Source: Leishmania infantum JPCM5
Lineage: Eukaryota > Euglenozoa > Kinetoplastea > Trypanosomatida > Trypanosomatidae
Assembly: GCF_000002875.2 (NCBI RefSeq)
Contig: NC_009400.2
Coordinates: 217,621 to 281,620, forward strand
Direction of reading: 5' to 3'
Length of the DNA: 64,000 bases
Of the stretch, positions 1 to 9,214 are shown in pieces. The notes under the pieces were generated by a model, which saw nothing but the letters and a program-made list of their open reading frames with translations, had not been told where the DNA came from and searched no databases. The translations under genes and the position numbers were made by a program. How positions within the stretch are numbered: position 1 is the first letter of the stretch; each line of letters opens with the position of its first letter.

Positions 1-368
1 ATTCCAGGAACCTTGTTCTTGCGCAGCCACGTGCCGAGCGTTTCATACATCTCCCAGTGGTCCGGCTGGTCGCAGTACTCCTGCACCACCACGGCACTCA
101 CGTGGATCTGGCCGTCTGTGCTCTCAAAGTACTTGGTCACCCCGAAGAGGTCCTCCTCGACCCGCGGCACGCCGTAATTGCCCACCATCGGCGACGTCAG
201 CACGAGAATCTGGCCGTGGTACGACGGGTCGCTCAGACTTTCCGGGTAGCCGACCATGCCCGTCGCGAAGACCACCTCGCCCGCCACGCTCTCCTCATAG
301 CCGAAGGAGTAGCCCTCGAAGCGCTCGCCGCCGTGCAGCACGAGCTCCGCTTTCGCGTAGTGTTCCAT
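1..368 (-). CDS. CPSII: Carbamoyl-phosphate synthase (glutamine-hydrolysing), N-terminal part, cut by window edge
   Basis: The first 122 residues of a protein that starts at the ATG at 368 and runs off the left edge. The sequence matches the N-terminal domain of the glutaminase (CarA-type) part of carbamoyl-phosphate synthase II: a short strand ending in GGERFEGYSFG, then VAGEVVFATGMVGYPESL, SDPSYHGQILVLT and VGNYGVP, in the order seen in bacterial CarA and eukaryotic CAD. This enzyme makes carbamoyl phosphate from glutamine, bicarbonate and ATP, the first step of de novo pyrimidine synthesis. In trypanosomatids CPSII is a stand-alone fused glutaminase/synthetase of about 1,800 residues (family knowledge); only the beginning is here, so the catalytic triad and the synthetase half cannot be seen. 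It is the last gene of the right-to-left array in this window. A strong minus-strand pyrimidine tract lies about 75-110 bases upstream. Confidence 0.93.
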   Translation of the reverse strand, partial: MEHYAKAELVLHGGERFEGYSFGYEESVAGEVVFATGMVGYPESLSDPSYHGQILVLTSPMVGNYGVPRVEEDLFGVTKYFESTDGQIHVSAVVVQEYCDQPDHWEMYETLGTWLRKNKVPG

Positions 369-432
369 CGAGCCCGCCTTTTTTTCTCTGTCTGCTTCAG
401 CCGCCACGTGTGTTGATGTTTGTTCGCCCTTC

Positions 433-476
433 CTTTTTTTTTGGGGGGGAAGGGAGGGAGGGAAGGAGGAAGGCAC
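433..476 (-). promoter_or_regulatory. Probable trans-splice acceptor for CPSII
   Basis: On the minus strand a pyrimidine tract (about 476 down to 443) is followed by a run of A and then the first AG, at 434-433. This is the usual arrangement for addition of the spliced leader and would leave a 5' UTR of about 64 bases before the ATG at 368. Inferred from pattern only. Confidence 0.5.
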
Positions 477-1574
477 AGATGATCGTATCGGCCGGCTACA
501 CGTCGACTACGCGGATGGATATCAGCCACAAGCCCCCAGCACAACAAGGTGAAAAGGGCGAATAAAAACGAAAACAAAACACAAGATACACACACACACC
601 CGAGGGACACAAGATGATCACGGTGTTCCCCCAACACACGATTCGGGTGCACGCCCCGGCTCCTCCCTGCACGTCTTTTGACGCTGATACCTATGATCAC
701 CGGAAGGACGAGCTGCTCCCCCTTCGGATAAGCCCTTGTCGTCCTCTCGATGGTTATGCGTATTCGCACGTCTGCCTCGTCTGTGAGCACAGCAGCCCCC
801 TTTACGCGATGTCGCTCCGCGCGTTCAACGTAGCAGAGAGAGAGAGAGACGGGCCGAAGACGTCACCTAAGGCGTGAAACTCACGCCACCAAGCGAAAAA
901 TGCTTTCAAGCAGGGCGCACAAAACTCAAAGAGACACGCAGGAGTCGGAAGGCGGTGCTGACACAAGCGTCACCCGTGTATGTATCGGTGTAGATATGGG
1001 TAGATCGGTGGACGGGCAGATGCTGCACGGGTCGGCCAGTGCGACGACACGAAAGGAGCTAAAGAGGAAGAAGAGGCGCGCGAATCAAGATTCGCGCCGA
1101 GCTCTGCTGTGCTGCGTTGGGGGAGGTCTACGGAGATTCTCTCGCGCGTGCCGAGAAGTGGAACGAAAAAAAAAAGAAGGACGGCGCAGTGCTCGCGCGT
1201 GTGAACGTTGGTGAGGAGAGAGAGAGATCTGCCCCCCTCCACACTCTCACGCCCTTGCCTTGATGTTGCCCAAGTCGGCCGCTTTCGCGCTCGTGCTCGT
1301 CCCCCTCTTTCTCTCTCGCGCTCTCTCTCTGCGTGTGCGTGTGCGTGTCTGTCGATCCTTCGGGTGCCTTGCGTGTGTTTCCTCTTTTTTTTTACTTCGT
1401 TTACGTGTTAACCTCGCCCCTGCCGATGTACACGAGGGGTAGATACACGGAGTAAGGGGCCGTGTGGCGGATCGTGGTGTCGTTTGATCCCGATTTGGCT
1501 TCTTATTCCCCTTGCCGTCGTCGTCGTCGCTGCTGCCTCTTCGTTACGCGTATTCTGGTTGTTTACAGATAGGC

Positions 1575-1589
1575 ATATATATATATATA
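1575..1589. repeat. (AT)n microsatellite
   Basis: Fifteen bases of alternating A and T, flanked by an ACACATACAT stretch, within the H3-CPSII spacer. Confidence 0.9.
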
Positions 1590-3000
1590 CACACATACAT
1601 GCACACACATATATGTGTATGTATGCACTTACTATTAGGATGATGCTGCTGCCGGCGTCTTTTTCCGCTTTCGTTTGGTGCCCTCTGGTTCTCTTGGTTC
1701 CTACGGCCCGGTGATGACCCCCTATGTTGTTGTTGTGCGTGTGGGTGTACGCTTCGGAGAGGGGAGGAGGAGGAGGGAAGGCAAGGGGGTCGATGCCGTT
1801 CGCAATGATGCTTGCCGTGCGTCTGTGTGTGTGTAGGGCGTATGTCCAGCGCGCGCTGAAAAAAAAGGAGCGTTTACAAAGACCAAGGCCACAAATACAC
1901 GTGTGTTTAGGTGTTACGGCTGTGCTCGTGAGACACCGAAGGATGAGTAGGCGGGTGGAGAAGCGATCCTGTAAAAGCCGGTGTCCGTGGAAGCGTGTGG
2001 TCTCTGGAGTGTGCTCGTGTGTGCGTGTGTGCTGTTCGCCAAGGAGAAGAGGGAGAGCGGAGCATCATCATAACCAGGGAAGACGAGGAAGAGAGGGCAG
2101 GACGAACGAAGAGGAAAGAGACGTGCCTCCGCACGCTCGCATAGGCAAAACCGCATCACACAAGCTGCCTCTCGCTCCAGCACTGCTTGGGACGGGGCGG
2201 CACCACCATCCCTCGAACGCTACAGGGAGACACACACGCCTGCGCCGATGCACAGCGCATGTCTCTTCCCATGGGTGTATGAGTCCGTCGGTGAATCTGT
2301 GAACCACTTCGGGAACGATGCGCGCACACACACACGCGCGCTCCTCTCGTCCCTCTTCTCTTCCTTGTACTTTCACTTTCTCTCCACCGCCATTTCGCTT
2401 GTGAGAGGCGCGGCACACCGCCCGTGCCGCCAGCACCTCATGCGTCTCCGTGCGCGTGCGCGAGTCGTTGCATTTTCCGTTTCTTACGCAGTGCTCGGTG
2501 CCCAAGGTATACCCCGTCCTTCCTTCCCCCCCCTCCTCCAGCGCATCGGCCACCTCGCCCACACCACCGCCTCGTGCGTGCACAGCGGCTAAGAGAGGCG
2601 CGGCCCAGAAAACAAATGGTGGGCCACGGCGCTGATGGGAGAAAATACGAAGCACATGAACGGGCGTCTCCTCAGACGTCACGAGCACCGCAGAGGGACG
2701 CGAAGCACATCAAAACTGCAAAACAAAACACAAGAAAGAAGGTGGGTCGAAAACGAAGAGCATCTATGGAGTGTGTGTCGGTAAGCCCGTGCGAGTCCGT
2801 GAGAGCGCCGCTCACACAAGCACACACACGCACGCAACGCTGACTCGCTGAGGGGCAGCAGGTGAGCGAGGGGGAAGGGGGGAGAGTGCAGAGCGTCGAC
2901 GCAGCTCACACACAGCGTCCTCCCTCCGCTCCCCACCGCAGCCTCTCACCTCGTCTGCGCAGCCAAGAAAAGTGCCGCAGCGCACGCGTTGGCTTCGTCT

Positions 3001-3393
3001 CTAGTGGCGCTCACCGCGCAGGCGCAGCGCCAGCTGGATGTCCTTCGGCTGGATCGTCACGCGCTTCGCGTGGATGCAGGCGAGGTTCGTGTCCGCCATC
3101 AGCGACACAATGTACGCCTCCGTCGCCTCCTGCAGCGCCATGATGGCGCTGCTCTGGAAGCGCAGGCCCTCCTTCTGCGCGCTCGACACCTCGCGCACCA
3201 GGCGCTGGAACGGCGCGCACTGGATCAGCAGGCTCGTACTCTTCTGGAACTTGCGGATCTCGCGGATCGCGCAGGTGCCCGGGCGCCAGCGGCGATGCGA
3301 CTTCTTCACGCCGGACGCCCCGCTCGACGCCTTCTTGCTCTTCTTCGACGTGATGGTGCGCTTCGCGCGGGCGGTCTCCTTGGTGCGGGACAT
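3001..3393 (-). CDS. H3: Histone H3, copy 1
   Basis: A 130-residue histone H3, the expected size for trypanosomatids (animal H3 has 135). The N-tail begins [20 protein letters not shown] and is shorter and different from other eukaryotes. The core is recognisable: [20 protein letters not shown] (alpha-N), [20 protein letters not shown] (alpha-1 and loop), [20 protein letters not shown] (alpha-2), [19 protein letters not shown] (alpha-3) and the terminal RGERH. The start is the first ATG of the tail; an open frame continues 55 codons upstream but is UTR-like. The coding sequence is identical to copy 2 at 3937-4329. The product packages nuclear DNA into nucleosomes. Like other kinetoplastid histone genes it is expected to give polyadenylated mRNA (family knowledge). 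Confidence 0.97.
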   Translation of the reverse strand: MSRTKETARAKRTITSKKSKKASSGASGVKKSHRRWRPGTCAIREIRKFQKSTSLLIQCAPFQRLVREVSSAQKEGLRFQSSAIMALQEATEAYIVSLMADTNLACIHAKRVTIQPKDIQLALRLRGERH

Positions 3394-3432
3394 GGTGGTG
3401 CGGTGGGAGTGGTTGGGGGTTGGATGGCGGTG
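3001..3432. repeat. Direct repeat, H3 copy 1 block (partner 3937-4368)
   Basis: A 432-base block identical to 3937-4368. It covers the complete H3 coding sequence, including the stop codon, plus 39 bases upstream of the ATG. Identity stops abruptly one base past the stop codon and again in the 5' UTR. Translations of the block in every frame are the same for both copies. Confidence 0.93.
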
Positions 3433-3936
3433 AGGGAGGATGCAGAGCGCGGTGAGCTGTGGGTGAGTGTTAAGGCGGCGCGGGAGTACGTGCGCGTGTG
3501 GTTGGGCCAGAGGCAGGTGAGAGCAGAGGAGGGGAAGCGGAGGGTGGGGAGACAACAAAGTACAGGGCAGCGACGCGTGGGGGAAGGGGGCCGCGCCACA
3601 TCAGCAACGGGCGCAGACGCGCGCGGCACCACAGCACACCGCCAGGCGCATAGGTGTGTCGGTCTGCGTGTGCACCGCGCAGGACAAACGCCATGCAGAC
3701 ACGCACACAGTCACACGCGAAGCGGCGACGCACAACGCCGGCAGCGAGCCCCGGTGCACACGCGGACAGCTCGATCAGTGATGCTCATGTTTTGCTTGGC
3801 GGGCTCTCGAGGTTCAATGACCCTCTCACTCTCTCGGCTGCTGCCGGCAGGGCAGCGTGCACGACTTAGGGAAGGCGAAAACAAAGGAAACAAAAACATG
3901 GTATCTATGAGGGGGGAGGAAGAGCAGGCCCGCCCC
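3394..3936. other. Spacer between the two H3 genes
   Basis: 543 bases with the 5' flank of copy 1 and the 3' UTR of copy 2. The first 39 bases are shared with the other copy and the rest is unique. No other gene seen. Confidence 0.7.
3457..3552 (-). promoter_or_regulatory. Probable trans-splice acceptor for H3 copy 1
   Basis: A pyrimidine-rich minus-strand stretch (about 3552 to 3519, with more pyrimidine-rich sequence after it) is followed by the first AG at 3458-3457. Use of this AG gives a 5' UTR of about 63 bases. Pattern-based inference. Confidence 0.4.
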
Positions 3937-4329
3937 CTAGTGGCGCTCACCGCGCAGGCGCAGCGCCAGCTGGATGTCCTTCGGCTGGATCGTCACGCGC
4001 TTCGCGTGGATGCAGGCGAGGTTCGTGTCCGCCATCAGCGACACAATGTACGCCTCCGTCGCCTCCTGCAGCGCCATGATGGCGCTGCTCTGGAAGCGCA
4101 GGCCCTCCTTCTGCGCGCTCGACACCTCGCGCACCAGGCGCTGGAACGGCGCGCACTGGATCAGCAGGCTCGTACTCTTCTGGAACTTGCGGATCTCGCG
4201 GATCGCGCAGGTGCCCGGGCGCCAGCGGCGATGCGACTTCTTCACGCCGGACGCCCCGCTCGACGCCTTCTTGCTCTTCTTCGACGTGATGGTGCGCTTC
4301 GCGCGGGCGGTCTCCTTGGTGCGGGACAT
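3937..4329 (-). CDS. H3: Histone H3, copy 2
   Basis: Second histone H3 gene, 130 residues, identical to copy 1 at base level through the coding sequence. It has the same divergent tail and the same three-helix histone fold. It is transcribed in the same direction, 543 bases upstream of copy 1, so the pair is a head-to-tail tandem duplication. The two genes differ in their 3' UTRs and in the 5' flank beyond 39 bases, so message stability could differ although the protein does not. The start is the ATG of the SRTKET tail; the longer upstream open frame has UTR character. Confidence 0.97.
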   Translation of the reverse strand: MSRTKETARAKRTITSKKSKKASSGASGVKKSHRRWRPGTCAIREIRKFQKSTSLLIQCAPFQRLVREVSSAQKEGLRFQSSAIMALQEATEAYIVSLMADTNLACIHAKRVTIQPKDIQLALRLRGERH

Positions 4330-4368
4330 GGTGGTGCGGTGGGAGTGGTTGGGGGTTGGATGGCGGTG
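3937..4368. repeat. Direct repeat, H3 copy 2 block (partner 3001-3432)
   Basis: Partner of the 432-base block at 3001-3432: same content (39 bases of 5' flank plus the whole coding sequence) and same orientation, offset by 936 bases. Confidence 0.93.
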
Positions 4369-5100
4369 GTGAAAGCGACGAGCTGCAGATGTGCAGGCGA
4401 CGAAGAGGGAAGAGTGGGCGTGCATGCGTGTGAGAGCGCGTGATGGACGGAGCGAGGAGGGGGAGGCAGGAAAGGGGCAAGCCGGATGTCGATCACAGAG
4501 GCGCCGCAGAGTGTTGAGGTACACCATGAAGAGGCGCAGGAGGGCAGCGGCAGAGCGGGTGGTGTTGGGAGGGGGGGGGCATGGCGCGCACGTAAAAGGG
4601 AGGCTTGGCGCCACGGCGTGCCTATACGTGTGTCTGGCGGCGGTCATCATCAAGACAGCAGTCGTGCACGATGAAAGCGTGTGTGTGTGTATGTGTGTGT
4701 GTGCCTGGTTCGTGTATGTCTGTCGCGCTGCACGTTCGGGGAGCACGTGCCTGCCTCAACCTGCAGAACGGCCGTTGGAAGAGACGCTGGTAACGTAACG
4801 GCGCGCAAGAAGATGCGCTTAAGGCGTGACGGACGGCTTGTGCAGAGGAGGGAAACAATCGGAAAGGAGCTTGTGCAAGGTCGAAAGCCACGCACTGACT
4901 CTCTCTCTCTGTCTTCCCCCTTTTTGCTTTGGGGCAAGGTCGCGACTGCAGCACGTCGACGCGCATCTCTGGCAGCGGCAAGGGTTGGAAACACGTATCC
5001 TGTGTATGGTGTGTATGTGTAGGTGCGGGTTTGTGCCAGGGGCGGTGGGGCGCACCGCGGCGGGGCAAAGACTCACGTGAGATGGAGTGGAATGAGGATG
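4330..5100. other. Spacer between the AT-hook protein gene and H3 copy 2
   Basis: 771 bases with TG-repeat and pyrimidine-rich (minus strand) sequence, including a nine-base G run near 4570. No gene recognised. Confidence 0.6.
4383..4480 (-). promoter_or_regulatory. Probable trans-splice acceptor for H3 copy 2
   Basis: Minus-strand pyrimidine tracts at about 4480-4447 and 4418-4402 precede an AG at 4384-4383, giving a 5' UTR of about 53 bases. This lies outside the block shared with copy 1, so each copy has its own processing signals. Inferred from pattern. Confidence 0.4.
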
Positions 5101-8100
5101 CTAGTCGACCTCCAGCGCATACGTTGCACCATCCACTACATGGAGTACTCCGCATTCGTGGTGGTACAGACCCAAGGGCACCCGAGCGCGGCACGCCGAC
5201 ACTGGTGCGGTGGAAGCTCCCTCCTCCGTAGACTGCAGAGCCGCTCTCTCAGCGGAGGGCCCCCGAGGCGAATTGTGCGTGCTATCGTGGCTTGCTCCGT
5301 CCTTCCCGACATCATCATTTCTTTGTCCAGCGCTGCCCCCCTTGTCGTTGTCTGGCACCGTCAGGCCAATGATGGAAACCGCCGCAACGTTCATGCGGTT
5401 CCGTCCGTAACGCCACGCCGTCGTATCCACGAGCGTGCGGCCAGCGCAGGCGGCGTCAAGTGTAGCAAGCACCGTCCCAACCTCCTCCAGCGGGTTCACG
5501 ACGTCAGCAGATATACGGGCATCCCCTTGCTCGCCTGCAATCATTGGCGCGAGGACACGCTGGAAGAGTGCCGCGGTGGATCTCTCCACCACCCGCGTCG
5601 TCGACTGCTGCAGAGACGGCGGCGCGCTGTGTGTGTCCTCTGCCTGGTCTGATTGCGAAGGATGGCCGTGTTCGTCCGAGAGCCGGAGCCACTCCACAGC
5701 CGGCGGCCAGCGAGGCGATGCGGATGCCACCTGGCCTGCATGGGTCTTCGGTTGCTTTGATGGCCCCCCCTGAGGCGAGCCTGCGTCTATCAGAGCAGAT
5801 GGCGCTGACCTGTTCGGTGGATATGCATCAGCGGCGCTGTCTGTCGGAAGCGATGGCAAGGCGGTCACACCCTGGGCATGAGCTCGGTGGTGCTCCCCCG
5901 ACCTTGCAAACTGGTCAGCCGCGTAGTCTACCTCTTCCATGCCAAGCACAGGCCGCACACTCCATCGCGCCGTCGTCCACGGCGATTGGCGAACGGCCGT
6001 GCCAACTGTCGCCGCTGCTGCGCCAGCGGTAGCCGCGTGGCCGCCATGGATGTCTCGCGCAGCAGGATGAGGGGCCCTTGGCGGCGCCGACGTCGCTTTT
6101 CCCGTCTCCAGCGCGTAGTCGGCCAGCAGCTCCAGCGGGGGGTTCACCGAGGAGTCGCGCAAATACGCGAAGAGAGCCGCAGCGGACACTGCACAGCTCG
6201 AGTGCCTCCGGCGCCGCGACGCGCTGCACCAGGTCGGCACCGAGGAGGTGATGCAGGCCAGCTGCTCCAGCCCAGCGCACCACTGTCGCACAAGGCCGCA
6301 GCCCGCGTCTCCAGCAAGCCGATGTAGGTTGCGGCCCTCGCCGTTCTGCGCATGCTTCGCCTCGCATGCGCAAACGGTGACATCACCACTGTCAGCAGCG
6401 GCATCGTCCACGAAGTGAGTCGCCTCGGTGGTTGCGCTATCCTGCAGCGTCGCAGCTGCGGCCTCATCTGTCATGACAGACGCCAGCGCGGAGCACAAGA
6501 CCTGCACGGTAAACTCGCTGGCGCGCACGGCAGTGTTGCCGGTCGGTGCCGCTGTGGCCTCGATGCGCGTGGCACCATCACGGTCACCGGTACTTACCTG
6601 CACGTAGAAGCAGCTGTGGTCCTGCGCCTCCGCCTGCCGCATGAGTACCGAAAGTGGTGATTCTGCCGTGCGCGATGGCGGCTGCCCAGCCGCAGCGGTG
6701 GCAGACGGCGCACCTGTTGTTGCTGTCGCCACGAATGCGTCCCCACGCGTACCGCTCGAGCCTGGGACGACGGCAGCAGCACTGGCAGGAAACACGGAAG
6801 CTGGCGAGCGAGACAGAGTCGCCGACATTGCTGCTGGCCGTGGCTGCTGCAACTGCTGAGCCTGCAGTGTGCGCCGATTCTGATGCTTGACCGTCTCTTG
6901 CACCATCCTAAACGTTAGCGGTGCACCGGCCGCATTGGTGAGCCCCTGCGCCTCCGCCGCCAACCCTCTTTCAGCCCACTGCTGCCAATGAAAGGAAGGA
7001 GCAGGCACCGCGCGGCAGCCAAAGTTGGTCTGCAGGTGCAGTGAAGCTGCAGAAGAGTGATCAACGGGCGCGGCGCATGCTGCGGCTCGCGGTGGCGCCG
7101 CAAAGGATGGAGAGTTGCCGTGATGCTGTGGCGGAGCCGGCACATCCTGTTGCTGTCCCACTGTTTCTCCTCCTTTCTGGGTAAGTCTCGAGTCACCGGG
7201 GGTAGCCGCGCACAAGGGGCTGAGCAGCTGCGCCGTGTGCACGGCGGCGGCGCGCATGAGAGCCGCCGAGACAGCGGTGAAGACGGCGTCTTGCACTCCG
7301 GCCGGCAAAGCAGCGAAGACACCAGATTCACCGCTTCTTTGCGCGCTGGGCTCGTGGGAGCCGTTGCCTGTGGGGCTGGCGCCATCCTTACTCGCTACGG
7401 CGCGCTCGCGCCATCGCATGTGCGCAGCTGTGACGGAGGGGCTGCCAAAGCCCAGAAGAGCGTCAGCGAGCACGCGCGCCGGCGACGGCAACGACAACGA
7501 CGACGCCGTCTTCGAACCCCGCTGCCCTTCACCGTGCTGCTGCTCGGCATCTGCACGTCTCTGCACTTCACCCTGCAGCCAGCTGAAGCACGCCCCGCCG
7601 ATCAGCACCGCCTCGGCCAACGCCGCCACCGCCTCCCACAGCACCGCATTCGACATTGTAAAGCAGAACGGGCGCGCGGCGTGGGGCGGCGGTGTGGCAA
7701 CGCGGGGAAGAGGTTCTTCGGGTGTCTTCGCGGCGTCTTCTTTTTTACTCAAGCGGGCGGTCACCGTGCGCGACAGCGGTGGTCGGCCGCGCTTGCGCGG
7801 CGTCGTCGCAGATGCCTCATCGGAGTCGGCAGGCACGTAAGTCGAGGGCGGTGAAGTGGAGTGGGGCAGGGACGACGTAGACGATGAGGGGCAAGCAACG
7901 ACGCTTTCTTTCTGGGCAGGACAGCGTAGCGCCGCCGTTACCGCCTTAGCCGCGTCGCTGTCGACGCCGTTTCCGCCATCGAGGTGCTCAGCATCGGATG
8001 CGCCTTGTGTGGCGCTGAGCTCGTCTTGCACCAGCGCCGTGGGTAGCCGTTGTTGCGCTGCTTTTCTGTTGCTGCCTCCTTCGTCATCGTGGCCTCCGGC

Positions 8101-8508
8101 CTCGTCCTCTTCTGCCGCACAGAAGACGGCAGTCGTGTCAGCCGGCGACGGTGATGAGTCCCTCGCAGGGGCGGGTGCAACCGGGGAGAAGGCTCCGGCG
8201 GCACCCTCCGACACCATGGAAGACGCGGTTGCCGTCCTGAGCTGAGCGCCGGTAGCGTCTTGAGTGTTTGGGGTGGGCGCCGCTGCCGTTTTAGCGTCTG
8301 TCTCCCCCTCCGGCCACAACGAGATGATGCCTTGCGGACCACCATCAGCCACACCGACCCTTGCCACCACTTGCGGTGGCGTCACGGCTGTGGCATTTGT
8401 GAGAGCATCTGCCACGCACAGAAGCAGCGGGTGGAAGACATGTAGGAGGGACTCGACGAGCTCGCCCGAGTTCGTCACCGCCGTGTCTGCCACGCGTCGA
8501 CCACTCAT
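5101..8508 (-). CDS. Large unknown protein with an AT-hook
   Basis: 1,135 residues, family not recognised. The clearest motif is an AT-hook at about residues 237-246 (TPRKRGRPPLSR, core GRP), which binds the minor groove of AT-rich DNA and suggests a nuclear, chromatin-associated protein. Islands of ordinary, helix-like sequence (residues 10-60; a stretch after the hook with NAVLWEAVAALAEAVLIGGA; FTVQVLCSALASVMTDEA; ELLADYALETGKA; a C-terminal part with CGVLHVVDGATYALEVD) are separated by long Ala/Ser/Thr/Pro-rich linkers. The start at 8508 is chosen because the 43 residues between it and an upstream in-frame ATG at 8637 look like translated UTR. An AG sits two bases before the 8508 ATG, but a better pyrimidine tract lies further up, near 8590-8680, so the longer form (1,178 residues) stays possible. 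Confidence 0.75.
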   Translation of the reverse strand: MSGRRVADTAVTNSGELVESLLHVFHPLLLCVADALTNATAVTPPQVVARVGVADGGPQGIISLWPEGETDAKTAAAPTPNTQDATGAQLRTATASSMVSEGAAGAFSPVAPAPARDSSPSPADTTAVFCAAEEDEAGGHDDEGGSNRKAAQQRLPTALVQDELSATQGASDAEHLDGGNGVDSDAAKAVTAALRCPAQKESVVACPSSSTSSLPHSTSPPSTYVPADSDEASATTPRKRGRPPLSRTVTARLSKKEDAAKTPEEPLPRVATPPPHAARPFCFTMSNAVLWEAVAALAEAVLIGGACFSWLQGEVQRRADAEQQHGEGQRGSKTASSLSLPSPARVLADALLGFGSPSVTAAHMRWRERAVASKDGASPTGNGSHEPSAQRSGESGVFAALPAGVQDAVFTAVSAALMRAAAVHTAQLLSPLCAATPGDSRLTQKGGETVGQQQDVPAPPQHHGNSPSFAAPPRAAACAAPVDHSSAASLHLQTNFGCRAVPAPSFHWQQWAERGLAAEAQGLTNAAGAPLTFRMVQETVKHQNRRTLQAQQLQQPRPAAMSATLSRSPASVFPASAAAVVPGSSGTRGDAFVATATTGAPSATAAAGQPPSRTAESPLSVLMRQAEAQDHSCFYVQVSTGDRDGATRIEATAAPTGNTAVRASEFTVQVLCSALASVMTDEAAAATLQDSATTEATHFVDDAAADSGDVTVCACEAKHAQNGEGRNLHRLAGDAGCGLVRQWCAGLEQLACITSSVPTWCSASRRRRHSSCAVSAAALFAYLRDSSVNPPLELLADYALETGKATSAPPRAPHPAARDIHGGHAATAGAAAATVGTAVRQSPWTTARWSVRPVLGMEEVDYAADQFARSGEHHRAHAQGVTALPSLPTDSAADAYPPNRSAPSALIDAGSPQGGPSKQPKTHAGQVASASPRWPPAVEWLRLSDEHGHPSQSDQAEDTHSAPPSLQQSTTRVVERSTAALFQRVLAPMIAGEQGDARISADVVNPLEEVGTVLATLDAACAGRTLVDTTAWRYGRNRMNVAAVSIIGLTVPDNDKGGSAGQRNDDVGKDGASHDSTHNSPRGPSAERAALQSTEEGASTAPVSACRARVPLGLYHHECGVLHVVDGATYALEVD

Positions 8509-9214
8509 GTCTCCGCATGTCAATATGGAGCGACGGAAGACAGCAGTGAGAGACAGGCAGACGAGGTGTGTGTGGGTGTTTATATTTGGAGAGGAAGAGA
8601 AGACCGAGGCAGAGACGCTGGGCAGCGCACAGGACATAGAAAGAGAGAGCGGGAGGCTGATAGAGAGGGATGGGGGCAGGGAGCGACTCCATCGCTCAGT
8701 TTACACACGCCAGCCTGTCTGTGCGAGCGGGCGCAGACAGCTGGCAATACCTGGAGGCTTTGCCTTGAGAATAAGGGGCGGCAAAGAAGAAAACGGTATT
8801 GTGTAAGGCGAGCGCGTCCGGTGTGGGGCGCAAACGGGCGAGCGCGTGTAGCCTGCACGAGAGCAGACACGTGCACGTGCGCTCCTTCAACGTCCTCTCG
8901 GGTGCACGGGCGGAGCAGGTGGGAGGGGGACGCTTCGCCGCGTCACTCGTGCCGCCCCCGCACTCTCTCCGACTCAATGCCCCTATGAGAAGAGGAAGCG
9001 GGGGTGGCGAGCGGGGTGAGGAACACCACGAAGACGAAAGAGTAAGAGTAGTTGGAGCAGTAGGATTGGCAGCAGCTGGCAGCAGGTGAGGCGCTGTACA
9101 CGGAGGTCAAAAAGAAGACGGGGAGTAGGCGACGCGAAAACCGCTTGCCGAACCCACGACCATCGCAGCGCTGTTTGTGCGCGTGTGGGCTTCTGATAAG
9201 CAGCGGGAGTATGC
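8509..9214. other. Spacer between the SPO11 homologue and the AT-hook gene
   Basis: 706 bases of UTR-type sequence with polypurine patches on the plus strand (pyrimidine tracts in the RNA sense) at about 8588-8608 and 8641-8680. No gene recognised. Confidence 0.6.

Larger units (their letters stand above)
369..3000. other. Intergenic region between histone H3 copy 1 and CPSII
   Basis: About 2.6 kb holding the 3' UTR of H3 copy 1 and the 5' flank of CPSII. It contains UTR-type sequence: TG/CA runs, an AT microsatellite at 1575-1589, polypurine patches and short T and A runs. Open frames here translate into CVCVC, THTH and Ser/Pro-rich strings typical of simple repeats, and I recognise no protein or RNA gene. 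Confidence 0.6.

Noticed and set aside
2068..2688. 206-codon minus-strand open frame in the H3-CPSII spacer
   Set aside because: Right strand, but the translation is Arg/Gly/Cys-rich with no conserved segment, and the underlying DNA has the TG/CA-rich character of UTR.
2989..4443. 484-codon plus-strand open frame across both histone H3 genes
   Set aside because: It is the antisense of the two H3 coding regions; its repeated halves simply mirror the duplicated H3 block.
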